This document shows positions 1 to 6,636 of a DNA stretch of 16,622 bases, piece after piece. The notes below the pieces were generated by a model. That model did not search any database. It worked only from the letters and a program-made list of their open reading frames with translations, and had not been told where the DNA came from. The stretch comes from Chitinophaga pinensis (GTDB taxonomy: Bacteria; Bacteroidota; Bacteroidia; Flavobacteriales_D; Crocinitomicaceae). Where the stretch lies: positions 1 to 16,622 of the forward strand of contig CAMBRH010000037.1 of NCBI GenBank assembly GCA_945870115.1, written 5' to 3'. The position numbers and the translations under genes were made by a program. Position 1 is the first letter of the stretch. Each line of letters starts with the position of its first letter.

Positions 1-165
1 CTCAATAGAAACTGAGCTTCTATGAACTATAGATTCTAAAGTTGCTAAAGACCTGGAACTTCCAGCGTAAATCACCATTTCTCCTCGTTTATTCCAACGA
101 TTTGCAATTCCAGAAGCCAATAAATTATGAGAATAAATTTCTTTACACAAGCGAAAAACCTTCAT
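1..165 (-). CDS. RES-domain toxin, 3' part beyond the left edge
   Basis: The first 55 codons of a gene that continues off the left edge are read from ATG at 165-163. The protein starts MKVFRLCKEIYSHNLLASG and then shows the RES-family pattern: an RWN triplet (residues 23-25) after a glycine, then VIYAGSSRSLATLESIVH, matching the usual 'G-x-RWN-x-x-G ... v-Y-s-s-x-s-x-A-x-L-E-x-x-x-H'. RES toxins characterised elsewhere attack NAD+ (phosphorolysis/ADP-ribosyl chemistry), stopping growth when the antitoxin is lost. Here that activity is inferred from the family; most of the domain lies outside the window. The start is nine bases after the antitoxin stop, so the two genes are almost certainly cotranscribed. 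Whether the rest of the gene is intact cannot be judged. Confidence 0.8.
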   Translation of the reverse strand, partial: MKVFRLCKEIYSHNLLASGIANRWNKRGEMVIYAGSSRSLATLESIVHRSSVSIE

Positions 166-174
166 TTTAAGAAA

Positions 175-591
175 TTAAACATTATCACCAAATTCAATGG
201 CAGTTAATCTTTCATCAACGAAGCGAATTCCTGAAATCGTACTCATAAAAGACTCTGGATTGGAGTTATTAAAATAAAAATTTGGTGTGTGAAGCCATTT
301 TTCAAAAGCTTTAGACGAACCAAAAACTGAAATACCGTGTTTTGTGACTGATAAAATCATGAGGATGTGCTCTTTAATATTTGCTTTTAATTTTTGTTTT
401 GAAGTTTTATATAATCTGAAGGTTTTAACACTTATATTAAGCCAATCAGACAATAAATCATCCGTAAAAGATGAAATTTGCTTAATAAAAGATAAATATT
501 TCCAGTCAATTTCATTTGATTGCAAATAGTACAAAACCGCTGGTTCATTCATTTGATCAGGAATATCATCCAAAATTACATATTCTTTCAT
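175..591 (-). CDS. MbcA/ParS/Xre-type antitoxin (DUF2384)
   Basis: This 138-aa protein lies directly upstream of the RES toxin. The N-terminal two thirds look like the helical, Xre-like part (a helix-turn-helix candidate around residues 43-65, TDDLLSDWLNISVKTFRLYK). The C-terminal part, about residues 80-138, fits the antitoxin/toxin-binding domain formerly called DUF2384: VFGSSKAFEKWLHTPN, then a proline, then SGIRFVDERLTAIEFG. In this family the antitoxin covers the RES active site and the complex represses its own operon. A good promoter (606-635) lies 14 bases upstream, and a short palindrome TACA-AA-TGTA overlaps the -7 box, consistent with autoregulation, which I infer. The antitoxin-first order is usual for RES-Xre pairs. 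Confidence 0.82.
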   Translation of the reverse strand: MKEYVILDDIPDQMNEPAVLYYLQSNEIDWKYLSFIKQISSFTDDLLSDWLNISVKTFRLYKTSKQKLKANIKEHILMILSVTKHGISVFGSSKAFEKWLHTPNFYFNNSNPESFMSTISGIRFVDERLTAIEFGDNV

Positions 592-605
592 ACAATTCTT
601 TTATA

Positions 606-635
606 CAAATGTAGTACTTTTCCCCTTAAATACAA
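606..635 (-). promoter_or_regulatory. Promoter of the Xre-RES toxin-antitoxin operon
   Basis: On the minus strand a -7 box TACATTTG (613-606) matches the Bacteroidota TAnnTTTG consensus, and TTG (635-633) lies 19 bases upstream at the -33 position. The -7 box ends 14 bases before the antitoxin ATG. The palindrome TACA-AA-TGTA (604-613) covers the box and is a candidate operator for the antitoxin. Confidence 0.6.
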
Positions 636-693
636 GTAATTTTACCTTTTATTTTAAAAATATAAATAAATATACTATTTTTATGATATTATT

Positions 694-1272
694 ATGGAAG
701 AAAACAATATTAACGAGAATTTTGAAACTGCTTTTAGTAGTCCGATTCCCCTATTTGTAAAAGTCAAAAATCTAATTTTTGGTGAAAATAATCCAGAATT
801 AATATTCAAAATAACCATTTACATCAACTTAATAATTTGGTCAATTTTTTTACTTTGGCATACTTTAAGTTATTTTGCAATTTCATTTAGAGATATAATT
901 CTAGAAGAAAAGAAAATCAATGTTGAAATTTTAATCCTAAATAGAGGCTCCGAATTAGGTTATGATCCAAGTGTTTTTATGAATCGCTTATTAAACTTTC
1001 ACAGCTTTAGTATGTTTTTATGGCTCCTAATTTTTGTTGGAATTGCATTAATGTGGCGACAAAAATTAATTTTCAAATATTTTATTGGAATTCCCTTAAT
1101 TCTTTACTTAATATTCATGTTTTTTTACCTTGGATTACCTTACTACAAAGAAGACACAACTTTTTTTGATAAACTCATGTTTATTATCTTTCTAATAAAC
1201 ACAGTGTTTTACTACATCATGTTAAAAAACAAAAATTCGGGTACTGATTCAAACTTTTTTACAAGCGAATAA
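694..1272 (+). CDS. Hypothetical membrane protein with four predicted helices
   Basis: I do not recognise this 192-aa protein. It has a hydrophilic N-terminus of about 35 residues and then four hydrophobic segments, roughly residues 39-63, 103-121, 126-148 and 157-177. A polar loop of about 40 residues (64-102) separates helices 1 and 2 and contains ILNRGSELGYDPSVFMNR. The tail is short and polar. There is no N-terminal signal peptide and no enzymatic motif I can name. It is transcribed divergently from the toxin-antitoxin pair and converges on clpX with only 30 bases between stop codons, and no terminator is obvious there. The sequence upstream has no convincing TAnnTTTG box. The long uninterrupted frame and normal composition make it a real gene; function unknown. 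Confidence 0.65.
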   Translation: MEENNINENFETAFSSPIPLFVKVKNLIFGENNPELIFKITIYINLIIWSIFLLWHTLSYFAISFRDIILEEKKINVEILILNRGSELGYDPSVFMNRLLNFHSFSMFLWLLIFVGIALMWRQKLIFKYFIGIPLILYLIFMFFYLGLPYYKEDTTFFDKLMFIIFLINTVFYYIMLKNKNSGTDSNFFTSE

Positions 1273-1302
1273 ATAAATAACGAGGAAATTTAAAGCAAAT
1301 AC

Positions 1303-2535
1303 CTATGCAACTTTTAACATGGCTACTTTAGAATTCATAAATTTAGCTTTTGCATACTCCAAAGTTAATTTAAATTCAGTTTCGGTCCCTGAAGGTAAAT
1401 CATACATAGCATCAGTTAAAATTGCTTCACAAATTGAACGCAAACCTCTAGCTCCAAGTTGAAATTCGATTGCTTTTTCAACAATAAAATCCAATACTTC
1501 TCCTTCGAAAGATAATTTTATTCCATCAATTTCGAATAATTTTAAGTATTGCTTCACCAAAGCATTTTTTGGTTCAGTTAAAATTCTTTTTAAACTTTTT
1601 GCATCCAATGGCTCCAAATAAGTCAAAGATGGAAAACGACCAATCAATTCAGGAATCAAACCATAAGTCTTAATATCAGTCGGATTGATGTATTTCAAGA
1701 AATTATCGCCATCAATTTTAATGTTTTCTTTAGAACTAAATCCAATTGTTTGTGTATTTACTCTTCTAGCAATAATTCTTTCTATGCCATCAAACGCTCC
1801 ACCACAAACAAATAAAATGTTTTTTGTTTCCAACTGAATCATTTTTTGATCTGGATGTTTTCTTCCACCTTGAGGCGGAACATTTACGACTGTTCCCTCC
1901 AATAATTTCAATAAAGCTTGTTGAACTCCTTCTCCAGAAACATCTCGTGTTATCGATGGATTGTCACTTTTTCTAGCAATCTTATCAATTTCATCAATAA
2001 ATACTATTCCTCTTTGGGCAGTTTCTAAATTATAATCGGCAGCTTGTAATAAACGAGTCAAAATACTTTCAACATCTTCGCCAACGTAACCTGCTTCTGT
2101 TAAAACTGTTGCATCAGCAATACAAAAAGGAACATTCAACATCTTAGCAATTGTTTTTGCTAACAATGTTTTTCCAGTACCAGTTCTTCCAACTAAGATT
2201 ACATTTGATTTTTCAATTTCAATATCGTCTTTTGTCACTTTCTGAGCCAATCTTTTATAGTGATTATATACAGCTACTGAAAGTACTTTTTTAGCATCTT
2301 CTTGACCAATAACATATTCATCCAAGCGTGTTTTGATTTCAATAGGCTTCAAAACCGTTAGTTCTTGTTCCGTTTTAGGAGCAACTTTTGGGTTAGAATT
2401 AAACTCTTCTTGAACAATCGAATAACCTTGCGTTATACAACTTTCGCAAATATGGCCAGTTAAACCAGCAATTAAAATTCCCACTTGATTTTTTGGTCTC
2501 CCACAAAAAGAGCACGATGTTTCTTTCTTAGACAT
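1303..2535 (-). CDS. clpX: ATP-dependent Clp protease ATP-binding subunit ClpX
   Basis: ClpX is the AAA+ unfoldase that threads tagged cytosolic proteins into ClpP. The 410-aa protein has every expected part: an N-terminal zinc domain with Cys8, Cys11, Cys30 and Cys33; Walker A GRTGTGKT (116-123); pore loop GYVGEDV (149-155); Walker B IVFIDEID (177-184); the RKH loop (225-227); the IGF tripeptide that docks on ClpP (264-266); PELIGR with the arginine finger (295-300); and sensor 2 GARGLR (361-366). The open frame runs 41 codons further upstream, but that stretch is antisense-looking tRNA sequence and spacer, so the ATG at 2535-2533 (MSKKETSCSFCG) is the start. The gene is divergent from clpP instead of following it. 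A terminator-like hairpin sits just upstream, so where its transcript starts is unclear. Confidence 0.97.
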   Translation of the reverse strand: MSKKETSCSFCGRPKNQVGILIAGLTGHICESCITQGYSIVQEEFNSNPKVAPKTEQELTVLKPIEIKTRLDEYVIGQEDAKKVLSVAVYNHYKRLAQKVTKDDIEIEKSNVILVGRTGTGKTLLAKTIAKMLNVPFCIADATVLTEAGYVGEDVESILTRLLQAADYNLETAQRGIVFIDEIDKIARKSDNPSITRDVSGEGVQQALLKLLEGTVVNVPPQGGRKHPDQKMIQLETKNILFVCGGAFDGIERIIARRVNTQTIGFSSKENIKIDGDNFLKYINPTDIKTYGLIPELIGRFPSLTYLEPLDAKSLKRILTEPKNALVKQYLKLFEIDGIKLSFEGEVLDFIVEKAIEFQLGARGLRSICEAILTDAMYDLPSGTETEFKLTLEYAKAKFMNSKVAMLKVA

Positions 2536-2546
2536 ATTAATAGCAT

Positions 2547-2577
2547 AAAAAAAGGCTACCAAATAAATGACAGCCTT
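2547..2577 (-). terminator. Intrinsic terminator after tRNA-fMet, just upstream of clpX
   Basis: Read on the minus strand, AAGGCTGTC (2577-2569) pairs with GGTAGCCTT (2560-2552) around an 8-base loop, and a run of seven T (2553-2547) overlaps the end of the stem. Two of the nine pairs are G-U in the minus-strand RNA but would be A-C mismatches in the plus-strand RNA, so the structure fits minus-strand transcription only. The clpX ATG is 11 bases beyond the T run. Confidence 0.65.
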
Positions 2578-2591
2578 AAGTTTGTTTTTAG

Positions 2592-2664
<73 letters not shown>

Positions 2665-2696
2665 ATATTCGTCTGAAATACATTTCTAACGCGTTG

Positions 2697-2726
2697 CAAA
2701 GATAGGCATTTATTTTTAATCACCAA
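2697..2726 (-). promoter_or_regulatory. Promoter of tRNA-fMet
   Basis: On the minus strand TATCTTTG (2704-2697) matches TAnnTTTG exactly, with TTG (2726-2724) 19 bases upstream. The -7 box lies 32 bases before the mature tRNA 5' end, leaving room for a short leader. Confidence 0.6.
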
Positions 2727-2856
2727 GCTTTTATTATAAAATAAAGTGAAAAAAGATTTTTTTGTAAATTTTTAACTAAAAATATTAATTTATATCAGAA
2801 TAGCTATTACCTTTATAATCTCAAATTTAATAACAAATAACAAAAAAAATAAAATC

Positions 2857-3528
2857 ATGTTTGGAAAAGACGAATTTCATAAATATGCTACAAAACACAT
2901 GGGTATTAGTAGTATGCATTTAGAACATTACATTGAATCTTCTGTTACACCTTATATCATTGAAGAAAGACATTTGAATATGACTCAAATGGATGTTTTC
3001 TCCCGTTTGATGATGGACAGAATTATATTTTTAGGTACTGGAATCAATGACCAAGTAGCAAATATAATCAATGCACAATTATTATTTTTAGAATCAGCTG
3101 ACTCTAAAAAAGACATTCAAATTTATTTAAATTCTCCTGGTGGATCTGTTTATGCTGGTTTAGGGATTTATGACACAATGCAATACATCAAACCTGATGT
3201 TGCAACAATTTGTACTGGAATGGCTGCTTCAATGGGAGCGGTTTTGATGTGTGCTGGAACTGAAGGAAAACGTTCTGCTTTGAAACATTCACGTGTTATG
3301 ATTCACCAACCACTTGGTGGAGCTCAAGGACAAGCGTCTGATATTGAAATCACTGCAAGAGAAATTCAAAAATTGAAAAAAGAATTGTACGATATAATTG
3401 CTTTACACTCAAAACAATCTTATGAGAAAGTTTGGGCAGATTCAGATCGTGATTATTGGATGACAGCTGAAGAAGCTAAAGCTTACGGAATGGTTGATGA
3501 AATCTTATTGAGAAATCCAAAAGCTTAA
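2857..3528 (+). CDS. clpP: ATP-dependent Clp protease proteolytic subunit ClpP
   Basis: ClpP is the tetradecameric serine protease that degrades substrates delivered by ClpX. The catalytic triad is visible: Ser125 in GMAASMGAVL, His150 in RVMIHQPLGG and Asp199 in DSDRDYW. The Ser-His spacing of 25 and His-Asp spacing of 49 match the Escherichia coli enzyme. At 223 aa it is slightly longer than the usual 195-210 because of an N-terminal extension before the SSVTPYIIEE-like start of the mature region, consistent with a removed propeptide. The ATG at 2857 gives MFGKDEFHKY; there is no Shine-Dalgarno sequence. A weak promoter-like TACCTTTA lies at 2808-2815 without a clear -33. It diverges from tRNA-fMet and clpX, and ends in a bidirectional terminator. 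Confidence 0.96.
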   Translation: MFGKDEFHKYATKHMGISSMHLEHYIESSVTPYIIEERHLNMTQMDVFSRLMMDRIIFLGTGINDQVANIINAQLLFLESADSKKDIQIYLNSPGGSVYAGLGIYDTMQYIKPDVATICTGMAASMGAVLMCAGTEGKRSALKHSRVMIHQPLGGAQGQASDIEITAREIQKLKKELYDIIALHSKQSYEKVWADSDRDYWMTAEEAKAYGMVDEILLRNPKA

Positions 3529-3550
3529 TTTTAAAACTAAATTTACATTT

Positions 3551-3584
3551 AAAATCCATTCGTTTTTACGGATGGATTTTTTTA
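3551..3584 (+). terminator. Bidirectional terminator between clpP and the WG-repeat gene
   Basis: AATCCATTCG (3553-3562) pairs with CGGATGGATT (3569-3578) through a 6-base loop with one G-T wobble; flanking A and T runs extend the stem, and the T run follows on the plus strand. An A run on the other side lets it work for the convergent gene, whose stop codon (3582-3584) falls inside the T tract. Confidence 0.75.
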
Positions 3585-5483
3585 TTGCTTTAGATATTCG
3601 ATAATCCAAGCTGTTTTTTTGTTTATTTTTAATCTTTCAAGAGGAATTAACAATTTAATGTTTTGGTAATAGCCATGACTCATATCATAGTGGTAAAGAA
3701 CAATTCCTTTTTCAGAAAGAGAAAATGTATGAGAAAATTTTTCAGCTAATTTTTCGAGAGAACTACAATCTAAATCCAAATCAGTTCGAGCTTGAATTGC
3801 TAATAAAACCTCTTGTTGAAATAAATCACCTTTCCCAAAAAGTGAATCAAGTGTTATTGGAATCAATTTTTCCTGAGACCAAATGAATTTTTTGTTTCCT
3901 GTAAAAGGTATTTTATTCTCTTTGTAGAAATCAAAAGGAGTTTCATCAAGCATTGAATTGCCAATAGTTTCTGAGTAAGAAACGAATTTTTGACCAATAT
4001 TTATAACTTCAAAATGTAAAGAATAAATTCGCCCATTTAAAACTAAAGAATTTAAACCTATTTTTGTTAGTCTTTTAAAATTTTCTGGTCTATTTTGCTC
4101 ATAGACTTTTCTCATCGTGTCATAAATTGCCATTTTAAATTTTTGAAATGATTCCGAAGTCAAATCAGAATTTAACTTAATTAAAATTGAATCAGAAACT
4201 TGAATTCTAAAAGCCTCAGGAGATCCATTTTTATGACTTTCAAATGCAAAATTCATTAATTTTAGTTTGATTTTTTCTTTGTCACCTTGAGTTCTTGAGT
4301 CCAATTTATGACCATAATTACTCATTAATATTTCTTGATTTTTATTTTTAAATAAAAACCAAATGATTGAACTACTTTGATCTGAATTTGCGACTTTATA
4401 ATGTTTCCAATGACTATAATTTCCAGCATAAATCATCTCAAAATCAGTGTAAATGGTATCAAGAATTAACTTATTATTCAGATTTAAAATCCCAAACTTA
4501 TTTCCTTTGGTGTAAATTGCAAAGTAATCTTTTGTAATTTGAGAAATTGCTTTATAATTTGCAGGAATTAACCAATTGTATTTTGCATCAATTATTCCTG
4601 CTAATTTATTGTAATACATCATGCAAGTATCTGCAGTTGAATTTATTTCATCAAATTTATTTTTTGATTTTTTATTGCCAATAGAATCCAATATAATCCA
4701 CTTATTTTTTGGACTAACATAGTAATCTTTATTGGTGTTTTGATTCCATGTAAAAATCATATTATTAGAACTATTTTGTAAATCTTTATAATATATTTTT
4801 TCTTTTCCAATTTCAATTTCAGCCCAAACAAAATTATTCGCATAATTGTTCAGATATAAATTTGAGTATAAAGTGTCAATAATTAACTTCCCTGAAAACA
4901 AATCTAAAACTCCTTTTTTATTTCCTTTTGAGTTTACAATAGCTCTTTTTCCATTATAATTTTCTATTTTTATGATCTTATTTTTACTCCATGCTTTTCC
5001 ATCTGAAGTAAAAATTTGAACTTTTTCATTTATGTTCACAATAAAAAACTTCCCTAATAATTTATTCCCAGGATATTCAAGGTGAATACTTTTTATTTTT
5101 TTAGGATTTTTTTTTGACGTGAAAAATGGAAAATATTCTTCTTTAAATTTATAAATGAGCAGTGTGTCATGTGTTGATAATAATGTCATTTTTTCTAAAA
5201 CAAGTGTATCTTTATCAAAATCTACATAAAAAACAGCTAAATCTTTGGACAAAATATAATTTGGTTTTTTAGCATAGTCAGCTCTAAAATATTCGTCAAA
5301 AATTGCTTCTGACAAGACTTTTCCTTGATGAGAAATCAAACCATATTTTCCGTTTTTTCGATAAAAGAAATTTGTTCTTGGAACTTTTGTGTAATCATTC
5401 TCCCAATTTAAGCGTTGTTTTGGAATAATTGTGTCGTAAATTGCATCTAAAGTTATATTTCCATCAGCAGCCAAAATTCCCAT
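3582..5483 (-). CDS. WG-repeat protein with C-terminal DUF3298-like domain (downstream part of split gene)
   Basis: The 633-aa product starts at the first ATG after the internal stop (MGILAADGNITLDAIYDTI), which lies inside a WG-type repeat, so this is not a natural N-terminus. There is no signal peptide. About residues 1-360 carry repeats of the form 'K-x-G-l-i-x-x-x-G-k-l-i-x-d-x-i-Y', for example YRKNGKYGLISHQGKVLSEAIFDEYF and KGNKFGILNLNNKLILDTIYTDF (each judged as separate motifs). Residues from about 480 to the end resemble DUF3298/DUF4163: a segment around LIPITLDSLFGKGD followed by FSLSEKGIVLYHYDMSHGYY. WG proteins are usually surface or envelope proteins of unknown function. Without a secretion signal this fragment would stay in the cytosol, so it is probably nonfunctional alone. 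Confidence 0.6.
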   Translation of the reverse strand: MGILAADGNITLDAIYDTIIPKQRLNWENDYTKVPRTNFFYRKNGKYGLISHQGKVLSEAIFDEYFRADYAKKPNYILSKDLAVFYVDFDKDTLVLEKMTLLSTHDTLLIYKFKEEYFPFFTSKKNPKKIKSIHLEYPGNKLLGKFFIVNINEKVQIFTSDGKAWSKNKIIKIENYNGKRAIVNSKGNKKGVLDLFSGKLIIDTLYSNLYLNNYANNFVWAEIEIGKEKIYYKDLQNSSNNMIFTWNQNTNKDYYVSPKNKWIILDSIGNKKSKNKFDEINSTADTCMMYYNKLAGIIDAKYNWLIPANYKAISQITKDYFAIYTKGNKFGILNLNNKLILDTIYTDFEMIYAGNYSHWKHYKVANSDQSSSIIWFLFKNKNQEILMSNYGHKLDSRTQGDKEKIKLKLMNFAFESHKNGSPEAFRIQVSDSILIKLNSDLTSESFQKFKMAIYDTMRKVYEQNRPENFKRLTKIGLNSLVLNGRIYSLHFEVINIGQKFVSYSETIGNSMLDETPFDFYKENKIPFTGNKKFIWSQEKLIPITLDSLFGKGDLFQQEVLLAIQARTDLDLDCSSLEKLAEKFSHTFSLSEKGIVLYHYDMSHGYYQNIKLLIPLERLKINKKTAWIIEYLKQ

Positions 5484-5699
5484 TTTTTTGTTTACAAAAA
5501 AGAAATAACAAGCTAAAAAAGAAGTATCTAAACCATCAAAATTTGTTATCCAATCAATTTCTGCTTTACGAATAATCTCACCATTTCCTCGAATTAGTCC
5601 AATTTTTCCATTATCACGAAATTGCCAAATTTCTTTATCATTTAAATAAGGAAGATTATCTGAATAAGCCCCAGTTATTGGCTCAATCCAATATTTCGC

Positions 5700-6383
5700 T
5701 TAAAGTAAAACTTCATTTTTGAAATTTAATTTTCCAATTTTGCCATCATTTTGAGTAATAATAAAATCATTACAAATCCTTATTCTATCATAAATTATTG
5801 GAATTATGATTTCTCCATTTTGATTTATTACTCCAACTTTAAGTCTTAAATCGTTATTATCATAATCAACATAATTCTCAATTAATGAATAATTTAAACC
5901 TTTAAATCCTCCAATAGTTCCGCTAGTTTCAGGTATTACTATATCTCCTTCAATATTTATATAAGTTGAAAAACGTTTTCCCTTTTCATGTTTATAAAAT
6001 ATAATATGATTTGAACCATCAAATAAATAAGAATCATATTCAATCTCAGTCATTTTGGAAATCCTAAGCCCTTTAAATTTATACAAACCAATTTTGTTAT
6101 TTTTTCTGACTTCAAAAAAACCGCTTCCAATTAGTTTAATATCATCGTATTCATTTCTCAAAGGATAACCGTCGGAACTAAAAATTCCTTTTCCTGAAGC
6201 AGTAGTAGTTTTATAGAAACCAAATCCAATCTCTTCAATTAATATGTATTCGGGTTCTAAAGCCCATTTCCCTTCTGAATCCTTTAAACCATAAGTACAA
6301 TTTAAATTATCTTTCACAACTTGATATTGCGAAAAACTTAAATTAATGGAAAATAAAAACAATAAAATCAAAAATTTTGACAT
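5700..6383 (-). CDS. WG-repeat protein, N-terminal part with signal peptide
   Basis: The 227-aa product begins with a signal peptide (MSKFLILLFLFSINLSFSQ) and continues with about five WG-like repeats: YGLKDSEGKWALEPEYILI, GIFSSDGYPLRNEYDDI, GLYKFKGLRISKMTEIEYDS, a more divergent one, and VGVINQNGEIIIPIIYDRI. It ends inside a repeat (GKIGKLNFKNEVLL) at the TAA discussed under the split gene. It could be secreted as a shortened repeat protein lacking the DUF3298 part. A -7 box TAAATTTG (6420-6413) lies 29 bases upstream of the ATG. It is divergent from carB across 253 bases. The repeat family is clear; the function is not known. Confidence 0.65.
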   Translation of the reverse strand: MSKFLILLFLFSINLSFSQYQVVKDNLNCTYGLKDSEGKWALEPEYILIEEIGFGFYKTTTASGKGIFSSDGYPLRNEYDDIKLIGSGFFEVRKNNKIGLYKFKGLRISKMTEIEYDSYLFDGSNHIIFYKHEKGKRFSTYINIEGDIVIPETSGTIGGFKGLNYSLIENYVDYDNNDLRLKVGVINQNGEIIIPIIYDRIRICNDFIITQNDGKIGKLNFKNEVLL

Positions 6384-6412
6384 ATCTCGTGAAATAAGTG
6401 TTTTCTTGAATA

Positions 6413-6420
6413 CAAATTTA
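6413..6420 (-). promoter_or_regulatory. -7 box upstream of the WG-repeat gene
   Basis: TAAATTTG on the minus strand matches TAnnTTTG, 29 bases before the ATG. No TTG lies at the right distance, so only the -7 element supports it. Confidence 0.4.
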
Positions 6421-6541
6421 CATCAAAATCGTTCAAATGAATTTTTGTTCATGCAAATGATATTAATTAGCTTCTAAAAATTTTAATTTTAAAGGGCATT
6501 TTATTCTTAAAAACCTATTGTTAAAAAGTATTGAAAAAGTC

Positions 6542-6574
6542 TTTACTAAATCAATTTTATTATACTTACTTTTG
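6542..6574 (+). promoter_or_regulatory. Promoter of carB
   Basis: TACTTTTG (6567-6574) matches TAnnTTTG. A weak -33 candidate TTTA (6542-6545) lies 21 bases upstream. The predicted leader to the carB ATG is about 55 bases. I saw no riboswitch or attenuator in it. Confidence 0.5.
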
Positions 6575-6636
6575 TCCTCAATTTGTGATGAAATATTAAG
6601 TTTAGTTATTAATAAATTGAATTCTTAAAGCGCAGT

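Larger units (their letters stand above)
3582..6383 (-). pseudogene. Secreted WG-repeat/DUF3298 protein gene split by one in-frame TAA
   Basis: From the ATG at 6383 to the stop at 3582 there is one reading frame of 934 codons, broken only by TAA at 5702-5700. The 72 codons after that stop have no further stop and no ATG, and they translate into repeat-like sequence (EIWQFRDNGKIGLIRGNGE, codons 23-41 after the stop) of the same kind found on both sides. The stop falls in the middle of a repeat, where KNEVLL-stop-AKYWIEPI replaces the usual pattern of the type 'ii-P-x-kYdxi'. I read this as a single ancestral gene with a recent nonsense change, or a sequencing error. The two halves could still be expressed separately, so both are also listed as CDS. 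No frameshift is needed. Confidence 0.6.

Noticed and set aside
344..529. Plus-strand 61-aa ORF
   Set aside because: It is antisense to the antitoxin gene, which has clear family signatures; no start signal or motif.
2761..2815. clpP promoter made of TTTG (2761) and TACCTTTA (2808)
   Set aside because: The spacing of about 43 bases is too long and the -7 box deviates from consensus, so I mention it only in the gene entry.
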